Of a stretch of DNA of 64,000 nt, positions 33,394 to 41,256 are shown one piece after another. The translations under genes and the position numbers were made by a program. Below the pieces are notes generated by a model. The model was not told the DNA's origin. It saw only the letters and a program-made list of their open reading frames with translations, and did not search any database. Where the stretch lies: positions 186,001 through 250,000 of the forward strand of contig DINQ01000016.1 in NCBI GenBank assembly GCA_002426795.1, written 5' to 3'. Origin of the DNA: Bacteroidales bacterium UBA5536 (GTDB taxonomy: Bacteria; Bacteroidota; Bacteroidia; Bacteroidales; F082). Within the stretch, counting starts at the first letter, position 1, and each line of letters starts with the position of its first letter.

Positions 33394-34686
33394 TTACCTA
33401 AGTTTACCAAATTTGACTGCAAGTTGTTTGAATTTTTGACCTCGTTGCTCAAAATTGAGATACTGATCGTAGCTGGCAGCCGCCGGCGATAACAGGCATG
33501 CTTTGTCAAGATGTTGCAATGATTTCAATCTTTCAAAAACTTCCTCAAGCTTGTCGAAAAGCAACAGTTGATTGGTGTAGCCAGCATCTTTCAGTTGTTC
33601 GGTGATACGTTTTCCTGCCTTACCAGTGTAAAAAATAACCTCAACCGGATGTTGAACCAGAAAAGCAACCAGAGCTGAATAATCGATGCCACGATCAAAC
33701 CCGCCAAGTATAAGATAATGTATTGGATTTAAAGTATTTAAAGCTGCAATTGCAGCCTCCGGAATGGTAGCAATGCTGTCGTTATAGAAACTGATTCCGT
33801 CAAACTTGCCAACAAATTCAATCCGATGCTCCAGCCCTTTGAAGCTTTCAAGGTGCTGAATTGTTGTTTTTAAGTCAACACCTGCTGCTTCGGTTGCCAG
33901 TAATGCAGCTTCGATATTGAGTAAGTTATGCGCTCCTGGTAGGTTTTTTGGGAGTTGAAATTGGGTTTGCAGCTTTGTAGGGAAATACAAAACTTGACCC
34001 TGAATCTGTGGTATGTTTTGTTTTAGGCTCGCATGCAAAATGCATACATCCTGTGGTTCAGCATAACGAATCAGATTATATTTGGCTTGTTGGTAACGTT
34101 CGTAAGTGCCAAAATGATCGAGATGTTCCTGGAAGATATTCAAAATCACACCTATACCTGGACTGTGCCTGATGTGCTCCAGCTGGTGTGCCGAAAGTTC
34201 GAAAACGATGCGTGTTTGCGTATCAATCTGTTCGATGCTGTCGAAACATGGGGTGCCGATGTTGCCGGTCAGAATGCTTCTTTGGCCGGCTGACGACAGC
34301 AAATGATGCGTCAGGCTGGCAGTAGTGCTTTTTCCTTTTGTGCCCGTTATGCCGATTACCTGATTATGAAATGCTTCAAGGAAAAGGTCGGTTTGCGAAG
34401 TAATTTTTCCCGGAACTATCTTTTTGTTAGCCAGTGAAATGCCAGGAGATTTCAATACCAGATCAAATTCATCAAGGTAGTCGAGATAGGGCTTTCCAGT
34501 GTAAAAATTTTCAATTGCAGCTGGATTTTCCAATTGGTCAAATGCATGTTCATTAAAATCGGCGAGCGAAACTTTTGCATCGGGCAAGAATCGACGGATA
34601 AATGCCAGACTTGATTTTCCTTCGCGTCCAAATCCGGCGATCAGGATGGTTTTTTTTGCTAAACTTTTCAGGATTGTTTCACGCAT
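33394..34686 (-). CDS. murD: UDP-MurNAc-L-alanine--glutamate ligase (MurD family, probably the L-Glu-adding MurD2 type)
   Basis: A 430-residue cytoplasmic Mur ligase. The P-loop is GITGTKGKSTT (Lys119); HRIEFVG, a carbamylated-lysine candidate Lys202 (QQAKYNL) and the C-terminal SPAAASYDQYLNFEQRG (400-416) are as in MurD. In canonical MurD the glutamate-binding loop reads DSKATN; here it is NDSIATIPE (302-310), so the Lys that contacts the D-Glu substrate in E. coli is Ile305. The start overlaps the upstream murL stop by 8 bp, and no division/cell-wall cluster surrounds it. Together these suggest that it adds L-Glu, which MurL then epimerises. A standard D-Glu ligase remains the alternative. 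Confidence 0.85.
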   Translation of the reverse strand: MRETILKSLAKKTILIAGFGREGKSSLAFIRRFLPDAKVSLADFNEHAFDQLENPAAIENFYTGKPYLDYLDEFDLVLKSPGISLANKKIVPGKITSQTDLFLEAFHNQVIGITGTKGKSTTASLTHHLLSSAGQRSILTGNIGTPCFDSIEQIDTQTRIVFELSAHQLEHIRHSPGIGVILNIFQEHLDHFGTYERYQQAKYNLIRYAEPQDVCILHASLKQNIPQIQGQVLYFPTKLQTQFQLPKNLPGAHNLLNIEAALLATEAAGVDLKTTIQHLESFKGLEHRIEFVGKFDGISFYNDSIATIPEAAIAALNTLNPIHYLILGGFDRGIDYSALVAFLVQHPVEVIFYTGKAGKRITEQLKDAGYTNQLLLFDKLEEVFERLKSLQHLDKACLLSPAAASYDQYLNFEQRGQKFKQLAVKFGKLR

Positions 34687-36100
34687 GGAGGGCAGATTGA
34701 AGAATGTGCAAAAAGTCGGCTGGCAAAAAATGTTCGTCGTTAAATTCCTCGAGAAAGGTTTTCAAAGTAGATGCTTTCCCCAGCAAACCTGGGTTTTTGG
34801 TTGCGAAAGCAGTCAACAACTCGGGTTGACTTTCAGATGAATTTTGAAAGGCTTGAATCGCTGCGAGAACCTCAGAGGTAGTTCCTACACACTCAAACGG
34901 CTTAACAGGAATGACTCCGCTCAAGGCTTCGAGGTCGCCCAGGAGATTTGCCTGATCAAAGAGATTTTTCCCAAAAATAGCAGTGAGTTTTTGCTGTTCG
35001 ACAAACGGACTCAAAGCAACCCAGGTAAAAAGACATTTTGGACAATGGCAGCACCAGCTGTCTGTTTTGCTACCCACATTACAACTCTTGAAAACAGAGT
35101 GATAGACAGGGTATCGACTGAAAAGTTGGGCAATTTGCAGTTCGTTGATGGGGCGTAAAAAGCTAAAATAGGAAATGTCGTCAGTGATAAACTGTCGGAC
35201 ATAATTCCTGAAATCACGCTCAAAATCAATCGATTTACTGTACTGATGATTCACCTCTTGTCCGGGAACGGTCGATTCGTTGGCGCTTGATTCATTCGAA
35301 AGAGCAATGTTTTGGGCTTGACAACCTGCAGCCAGCAAGAGCGTTGTGAATGCTAATAATGCTGAAAAAGGCGTATGCCCGTTTAAGAAGCCCTCTTTGT
35401 TCATTTTATGTATCTGTTCGTCAAGATGCCGGTAAACAACGGCTGTCTCGTCAGTTGAAAAACCCGCAACTTCTGCACAGGCACTGCTGGCTTCACGTGG
35501 ATTGAGAATGGCAGGAATCACCATTTTTTTGTGACGCAGCAGCTCTAGGCTTACCACTGAATCTTTTCCCCCACCAACAGGAACGAGAACCTTATCTTGT
35601 ACAGGTGTTGATTGCTTTTCGATTATTTTATCCAATTTTGGTCGTATATCCATGAAATGATCCATAGTTGTCTGGATGCCATTTACATAGAAAAACTCTC
35701 CCAACCCATGAAAGTAAATTTTCTTCCAAAATGCTGTTTGTTCCATGCTTAGTGGCGCCGCGTCAACAATCAAAACAGGTGAGCAAGTGGTTTTCCAATA
35801 ACTGATTGCTTCAACCATCCCAATATGAAAAATCAGGTTTTCAATTAGTTTCTCGGGCACCGATTTCCAATCGTAAAATGAGCGGTAGGGGATTTTAAGG
35901 CTGGGCTGAAACTGATATTTATCGGCCAAATTAAAATTAAACTTCACCCAAATGGCATCTACATCCATGTTGAATTGGTAACTTTGGAATACCATAAAGG
36001 GAAACTGCTCTCGCAATTTAAGAAACTTTTCATGGTTTTGCAGGGTCTTCAAGTGTGGTATGTTTTTTGTTTCAGTTGGTAAAATTAGGTAAATGATCAA
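34679..36100 (-). CDS. murL: UDP-MurNAc-L-Ala-L-Glu epimerase (MurL)
   Basis: A protein of up to 473 residues. The core features agree with the MurL family, which inverts the terminal L-Glu of UDP-MurNAc-L-Ala-L-Glu to D-Glu with ATP: LGEFFYVNGI (133-142), a PP-loop-like VPVGGGKDSVVS (173-184), NGHTPFSALLAF (240-251), SNESSANESTV (268-278), FSRYPVYHSVFKSCN (327-341) and the Cys cluster CCHCPKC (350-356). The given start is a TTG; the next in-frame ATG (residue 36, at 35995) cuts into the first conserved strand, so the TTG or another non-ATG start upstream is preferred. Its stop overlaps the murD start. The PP-loop could mislead toward a tRNA-thiolation or NAD-synthase-like call. Confidence 0.8.
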   Translation of the reverse strand: MIIYLILPTETKNIPHLKTLQNHEKFLKLREQFPFMVFQSYQFNMDVDAIWVKFNFNLADKYQFQPSLKIPYRSFYDWKSVPEKLIENLIFHIGMVEAISYWKTTCSPVLIVDAAPLSMEQTAFWKKIYFHGLGEFFYVNGIQTTMDHFMDIRPKLDKIIEKQSTPVQDKVLVPVGGGKDSVVSLELLRHKKMVIPAILNPREASSACAEVAGFSTDETAVVYRHLDEQIHKMNKEGFLNGHTPFSALLAFTTLLLAAGCQAQNIALSNESSANESTVPGQEVNHQYSKSIDFERDFRNYVRQFITDDISYFSFLRPINELQIAQLFSRYPVYHSVFKSCNVGSKTDSWCCHCPKCLFTWVALSPFVEQQKLTAIFGKNLFDQANLLGDLEALSGVIPVKPFECVGTTSEVLAAIQAFQNSSESQPELLTAFATKNPGLLGKASTLKTFLEEFNDEHFLPADFLHILQSALHA

Positions 36101-36138
36101 TAATTGCCTCTTTTGGCCGAAAAAATGAAAGAAATCTA

Positions 36139-36723
36139 ATGGAAGATATTATCAGAATTGAAAGCAATGATTTATTGCCATCACGAGGCAGAGTGCTCAT
36201 TTCAGAGCCTTTTTTGGGTGATTATTATTTTGGTAGGTCCGTAGTGCTTTTGATCGAACATGAAGATGGGGAGGGAACATTTGGCGTGATCATGAACAAA
36301 CCTATCAGCACGCCTGTCAACAAAATCATTGTGGATTTCCCTCATTTTGATTCGAATATTTTCCTTGGTGGACCCGTCCAACAGGATCAACTATTTTTTT
36401 TGCATACTTTGGGAGACTTGGTTCCTGATGCTGAAGAGGTACTAAAGGGCATTTATTGGGGTGGCGACATTGAAGCCATCAAAGCGATGATACAACAAGG
36501 AGCGGTTAAACCCAATCAAATCAGGTTCTTCCTGGGATATTCCGGATGGGAAAGTAATCAGCTAAAAGGCGAACTCAACCGGAACTCCTGGTTGGTTTCA
36601 AACACAACATCCAGAGCTTTGATGCAAACCAAGCCTGTAAACATGTGGAATCATTTCATCAGGCGAATGGGAACCAAATATGATATGTGGCTGCGCTTCC
36701 CGGAGAACCCCGAATTGAATTAG
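36139..36723 (+). CDS. YqgE/AlgH family protein (DUF179)
   Basis: A 194-residue cytoplasmic protein matching the whole family length: GRVLISEPFLGDYYFGRSVV, EDGEGTFGVIMNKPI, FLGGPVQQDQLFFLHTL, and FFLGYSGWESNQLKGELN. The family is widespread; its biochemical function is not established, although AlgH was linked to alginate regulation in Pseudomonas. It is divergent from murL (38-bp gap) and convergent with the second rhomboid. Confidence 0.92.
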   Translation: MEDIIRIESNDLLPSRGRVLISEPFLGDYYFGRSVVLLIEHEDGEGTFGVIMNKPISTPVNKIIVDFPHFDSNIFLGGPVQQDQLFFLHTLGDLVPDAEEVLKGIYWGGDIEAIKAMIQQGAVKPNQIRFFLGYSGWESNQLKGELNRNSWLVSNTTSRALMQTKPVNMWNHFIRRMGTKYDMWLRFPENPELN

Positions 36724-36730
36724 CGAAAGA

Positions 36731-37342
36731 TTACAACCCAAACAACTGGTGCGTAAAGTAATAGAAAAACTGCGGGTTGATAGCCACAGTGAAAATCAAC
36801 CCATAAACTGCACCCAAAAAATGTGCATTGTGCCCAATGTTGTCTTTGTTTTGTTGGCCCATATATGCCGAATAAATCAGGTATAAAACACCGAAAATAT
36901 ATGCGGGAATGGGGAATGGTATCGGGAAAATGAACAAGCTGTTTGTTGGAGCAAGAATGATACTCGAAAATACAACAGCAGCCACTGCTCCCGAAGCACC
37001 AACAGCATCGTAATAGGGGTTGTTCTTTTGCCTTCTAAAATCAAGTAGAGTGGCAAAAATTATACCGCCAAAATACAACAAAGCGTAGTAAAACAAACCC
37101 TTACCCAGTCCGAAGCTGTTCTGAAAAACGCGTTCAACCAAAGTTCCAAACGAATACAGAACAAACATATTGATGAGCAGGTGAAACCATCCGGCATGCA
37201 CAAAACCGTAAGAAACAAAACGCCAGCCCTGTCCTTTCTCTTTAATTAGCCAGGCGTTGAATTTTAGTTTGTTAAAAAGATCAGCATTGTTAAATGCAGC
37301 TATAGAAATCAACGCCGTTACAAGTATGATAACGAGGGTCAT
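36731..37342 (-). CDS. Rhomboid family intramembrane serine protease
   Basis: A 203-residue, six-helix membrane protein. FVHAGWFHLLINMF gives His54 and Asn58, VGASGAV (114-120) holds nucleophile Ser117, and His174 in HNAHFLGAVYG completes the dyad. It is compact, with no extra soluble domain. It overlaps the upstream membrane-protein gene by 4 bp (ATGA), so both are made together; that protein may be a partner or substrate (inference). Confidence 0.9.
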   Translation of the reverse strand: MTLVIILVTALISIAAFNNADLFNKLKFNAWLIKEKGQGWRFVSYGFVHAGWFHLLINMFVLYSFGTLVERVFQNSFGLGKGLFYYALLYFGGIIFATLLDFRRQKNNPYYDAVGASGAVAAVVFSSIILAPTNSLFIFPIPFPIPAYIFGVLYLIYSAYMGQQNKDNIGHNAHFLGAVYGLIFTVAINPQFFYYFTHQLFGL

Positions 37343-38169
37343 TTTACAACTTCAGTTTTATCTGTGCTTTCGGTTTTTGTGTGGTCAATTTCAGATCCCA
37401 ACACACTATGCGGAATCAGGTAAACCATGAGCATGACAATGGTTGCAACAACTGGCCAGACCCTGTTTTCGGGTTTGCGACGCAGGACGAACCAGGCAAT
37501 AAGCCAAAAAATGAAGGCCACAATGGTTTTGTTATCTGTGAGATCGTGTCCCCATGGCCAGCCTGTCCAATAGGCGTCGAATGCGTATTTCTGTACAATG
37601 GGTCCGAGGATCAGTCCGCCAACCAAAAAGAGAAACATCGTAATCGTTGTGAGCGACAAAGTTTTCTTTCTTTTCAGCAAGGCCTCAAATCCGGTACGGA
37701 TGCTGAAAACCATGGCAAAAAACATAAAAAAGATATGTGGAATGAGGATATATGCCGGCACCGCTCCCTTAAAACGGATTACAACTGGATCTTCGGTGAG
37801 GGGGATGTATTTTTCTCCATCATATACTGCAATCTGGTATTCAACCTTGCCGGCAGCAGGTTGCCTGGGAATACTGGTTTCAATCTGGCCGTTAGTAGCA
37901 ACCAACTCCTGTGTTGTCCAACTGTCATGACTTTTAAAGCGTTTATAACGGTAGATAGCTTTTGTTGAGTCGGGTAGCTTTACGACGATGGGAGCATCAA
38001 TGTGCGAGTCGTGACTACGAAGTAAAACATAAGGATATTTCTGACCATTCATCATCAGGTTGCCGCTTACCGGATAGGTAGGTCCTGTAACACGCTGGTA
38101 AATACCCAATGCTGCCATGAGCACGATCGAAAGCACCCATAAAAGTATCGATTGAGTGTTAAACTTCAT
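37339..38169 (-). CDS. Membrane protein of unknown function, coupled to rhomboid
   Basis: A 276-residue protein. One N-terminal membrane helix (about 7-25), an extracytoplasmic beta-rich domain of about 110 residues (repeated DAPIVVKLPD, VEYQIAVYDGEKYIPL patterns), then four membrane helices (about 137-158, 172-195, 213-232, 240-258) and a charged C-terminus. No enzymatic motif is recognised. The stop overlaps the rhomboid start as ATGA. Confidence 0.6.
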   Translation of the reverse strand: MKFNTQSILLWVLSIVLMAALGIYQRVTGPTYPVSGNLMMNGQKYPYVLLRSHDSHIDAPIVVKLPDSTKAIYRYKRFKSHDSWTTQELVATNGQIETSIPRQPAAGKVEYQIAVYDGEKYIPLTEDPVVIRFKGAVPAYILIPHIFFMFFAMVFSIRTGFEALLKRKKTLSLTTITMFLFLVGGLILGPIVQKYAFDAYWTGWPWGHDLTDNKTIVAFIFWLIAWFVLRRKPENRVWPVVATIVMLMVYLIPHSVLGSEIDHTKTESTDKTEVVK

Positions 38170-38249
38170 CAGAGTACATATTGATTAATATAAATTAAAG
38201 GTTCCTTTTCGGCTTGCAATGTTACAAGTTTTCTTTCAAATAAGCTCTA

Positions 38250-41213
38250 TCAATTGTCGGAAGCGTTCTTCGATTGGCTCTTCAGCGCATCAACTGCCTG
38301 ATAGAAAATGTCGTGGATATGTGTGCGGATACTGAGTTTCATCAGCAAAGGGTTGCCGCTGTCGGGATAAACCCGGTTCGACAAGAAAACCATTACAAGT
38401 TTGTTTTCCGGATCAGCCCACATGAAAGTGCCTGTAAAGCCGCTGTGACCAAAACTGGAAGCAGAGGCTTTCATCGAGGGCATTCTTACTTTTTCTTTGG
38501 GATCGAGAGGTGGTTTGTCGAATCCGATTCCGCGTCGGTTGTCGTTTTTCGCGAAGGGCGGGCTCGTAAACAACTGAATGGTCTCAGGTTTCAAATATTG
38601 TTTGCCCTGATAGGTGCCATTGTTGAGCAACATTTGCATCAAGGCAGCCACTTCCATCGCATCAGAAAACAGGCCTGCATGCCCCGAAATGCCTCCCAGC
38701 ATGGCTGCGCCCTGATCGTGCACATCGCCATGAAGCAGTTGCTGTCTGAAAACCTGATCGTTTTCGGTTGGAACAATTTCTTCCTTTGGAAAGTGAGACA
38801 GTGGCCTGAAACAGATGCGATTGAGTTTCATCGGTTCATAGAAATTCTTTACTACAAACTCTTCAAAAGGAATGTTTGTTACCAACTCAACAATCTGAGG
38901 AACAAAATAATAGCCCAGATCGCTATAACGATATTCAGCTTTTTTTAGTTTCGAATGGGCGATTTCATCAAACATCTTAAAGCGATAGCGGGCATTGATA
39001 TACATGTGTTCGGCCACGCGCAAAGGATGCTCATCATCGGGCGATTCCGCATAGATATCGTTTAATGGACCGTTTTCAGATATGGTTTCCATAAAATAAG
39101 GAATCCAGCCGTCGAAGCCTGATTGATGCGTCATAAAGTCGATCAGACGTATTTTACCTTTGTCGGTGCGATTCAGGTATGGAAAAAACTTGCCCAGACT
39201 ATCATAAACGCTCAACAATCCCTGTTCGTGTAGTTTCATGATCGAAAGGGTGCTGGCTAAAACTTTTGTGATGGAAGCAAGGTCGTACAGGTCAGTTGCT
39301 TTCACAGTGTCCTTCTTGTCATATGTATGATAACCAAACGACTTATTGTAAATGATTTTTCCATCACATAGGGCTACAATCTGGCATCCCGGATAGGCTT
39401 TTTTGGCTATTCCGTTTAATGCAATTGAATCGATCTTTTTGATGTATTTTTTATCGATCAGTGAGTTCTCGATGCTGGTTGGCTCTTCAATAGCTGAAAA
39501 AAAAAGCCCTTCACCTGCTTTGAATTGCTTCACTGAGACAGGCAAAATTCCCTGCGGCGCTATGCGGCCGGTGATAACTTTTCCGACAGCAAGAGCAGCC
39601 TCAGCATCGTCTTGATAGCCAAGTAAAATAGCTTTGGTATGGCTTGTAAAATCGAAGAAACTCAAGGCGTACGGGCTTGCCATAACGCTTAATACCACAT
39701 CTTTTTTGGCCATCAGACTGTTGACAAACTGAATATGATCTTTTTCGATGCCAAATTGTCTGGCTGCAAGAATATTGGTGTTCTCAATGCTTAAAATAAT
39801 TAAGTCAAATTTTTCCAGATCGGTCATCAATCGTACTTTTTGATTGTCCGAAGCCTTTTTGGGAAGCACATAAACAGTAGCATTGATGCCTTCATCAAGG
39901 AGCTTTTGCTGCAACAGGCTACGATCATCAGAGCCTACTGAGAGCAAGGCAACTGAGCCTACAGAATCAGTTTTAAGCGGAAGAATCTGATTGTCGTTTC
40001 GCAGTAATGTAACCGCATTGTCAAACATGGTTTCAACCAGTTGCCTGTAAGCTCGCTGGTGAAGATCGCGCGAAAGATTTTCAGGGAAAACCGGACGGTA
40101 TTCGTTGAGCCCCGCGCGGAATTTGTAATGCAGTATTTTTTTGCAGCTTTCTTCCACTCTTTTTGCTACAAACGGATCAGCCACAGTAGCTGCTTGTATA
40201 CTTTCGATGGCCTGAGGAATATCGGCTGGTAGCAATAGAATATCGTTGCCTGCTTTGAGTGCCATCAGCGCAATATTTTCGCTACCGGAGGAAGTCGTAG
40301 CGCCTTTCATGTCGAGAGCATCCGTTACGACAAGGCCCTCAAATCCCATTTGATGTTTCAACAAATCGTCAACGACTTTAGCCGAGAGCGAGGAGGACAG
40401 ATTTTTTTGATTTTCGATGGCCGGGAAATAAATGTGCGCCACCATGATCCCGCTTACCTGATGGTCGATCAGGCTTTGGAATGGCAACAAGGCAGATCGC
40501 TGGAGCTCTTCAAGGCTGCTTTCAACGACGGGCAGAGTAACGTGAGAATCAGTCTGTGTGTTGCCATGTCCCGGAAAATGCTTGGCAGTTGGAATGATGC
40601 CGTTGTTTTGCAAAGCCAGAGCATAAGCAAGACCTTTTTGTGCAACTTTTTCAGGGTTTTCTCCAAAGCTCCGCATGCCAATCACCGGGTTTTGTGGATT
40701 GTCATTTGCATCAACAACTGGGGCAAAATTCATATGTATGCCCATGCGGTGGCATTGTTCGGCAATTTGCATGCCCATTTCAGAAATCAGGGCATCATTT
40801 TGCAAGGCGCCAAGGGTCATTTGGTAGGGATATGAAATGGTGTTGTTGATGCGCATTCCAAGTCCCCACTCTGCATCTATTGAGATGAGCATGGGCGTTT
40901 GTGCAATTTGCTGCCATCGATTGGTTTGTATCAGCTGTGCTTCGGCATCTCCCTTAAAAAAAGTGACACCTCCCAGGTTGTATTTTCTAATCAATGCATC
41001 GAGATCCTGGTTATAAGGTTTGCCCGATTCGTTGGCCCTAACCATCAGTAACTGACCAATACGCTGTTTTACAGTCAGGCTGTTATACACTGAGTCTACC
41101 CAATGATTTTCAGCTTGTTGCGCATGTAGAAAACTTGATGTGAATAGAGCCAGCGCGGCAGCAAAGAGCCCTGTTTTTAGCACTTGTGGTATATTGAAAA
41201 TATAATATCGCAT
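38250..41213 (-). CDS. Exported glycoside hydrolase family 3 - beta-lactamase/serine hydrolase fusion
   Basis: A protein of 987 residues from ATG 41213, giving a signal peptide ending LHAQ; upstream codons to 41408 lie in the preceding gene. Residues about 40-400 are a GH3 N-domain of beta-N-acetylhexosaminidase (NagZ) type: KHFPGHGNTQTDSHVTLP (211-228) with the GH3 acid/base His-Asp pair, and nucleophile Asp298 in VVTDALDM. A GH3 C-domain follows. Residues about 600-980 are a class C beta-lactamase-like domain with Ser647-x-x-Lys650 (SITK) and Tyr763-Ser-Asp, the usual YxN having Asp. It is probably a periplasmic enzyme acting on muropeptides. TlpA-like gene 43 bp upstream. Confidence 0.9.
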   Translation of the reverse strand: MRYYIFNIPQVLKTGLFAAALALFTSSFLHAQQAENHWVDSVYNSLTVKQRIGQLLMVRANESGKPYNQDLDALIRKYNLGGVTFFKGDAEAQLIQTNRWQQIAQTPMLISIDAEWGLGMRINNTISYPYQMTLGALQNDALISEMGMQIAEQCHRMGIHMNFAPVVDANDNPQNPVIGMRSFGENPEKVAQKGLAYALALQNNGIIPTAKHFPGHGNTQTDSHVTLPVVESSLEELQRSALLPFQSLIDHQVSGIMVAHIYFPAIENQKNLSSSLSAKVVDDLLKHQMGFEGLVVTDALDMKGATTSSGSENIALMALKAGNDILLLPADIPQAIESIQAATVADPFVAKRVEESCKKILHYKFRAGLNEYRPVFPENLSRDLHQRAYRQLVETMFDNAVTLLRNDNQILPLKTDSVGSVALLSVGSDDRSLLQQKLLDEGINATVYVLPKKASDNQKVRLMTDLEKFDLIILSIENTNILAARQFGIEKDHIQFVNSLMAKKDVVLSVMASPYALSFFDFTSHTKAILLGYQDDAEAALAVGKVITGRIAPQGILPVSVKQFKAGEGLFFSAIEEPTSIENSLIDKKYIKKIDSIALNGIAKKAYPGCQIVALCDGKIIYNKSFGYHTYDKKDTVKATDLYDLASITKVLASTLSIMKLHEQGLLSVYDSLGKFFPYLNRTDKGKIRLIDFMTHQSGFDGWIPYFMETISENGPLNDIYAESPDDEHPLRVAEHMYINARYRFKMFDEIAHSKLKKAEYRYSDLGYYFVPQIVELVTNIPFEEFVVKNFYEPMKLNRICFRPLSHFPKEEIVPTENDQVFRQQLLHGDVHDQGAAMLGGISGHAGLFSDAMEVAALMQMLLNNGTYQGKQYLKPETIQLFTSPPFAKNDNRRGIGFDKPPLDPKEKVRMPSMKASASSFGHSGFTGTFMWADPENKLVMVFLSNRVYPDSGNPLLMKLSIRTHIHDIFYQAVDALKSQSKNASDN

Positions 41214-41256
41214 CTTGTTAATCAATGTTATTTTGTATAAATTGGTTTCTGGCCTC

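Noticed and set aside
34679..36100. The PP-loop SGGKDS-like motif as a tRNA thiolase, NAD synthase or asparagine synthetase
   Set aside because: The N-terminal strands, LGEFFYVNGI, the Cys cluster CCHCPKC and overlap with murD point to MurL.
37381..37968. 195-codon open frame on the plus strand opposite the membrane protein
   Set aside because: The opposite strand has a signal/membrane topology and ATGA coupling to rhomboid; this frame has no domain or start context.
38274..38948. 224-codon open frame opposite the beta-lactamase domain
   Set aside because: Antisense to a conserved serine hydrolase domain; no recognisable features.
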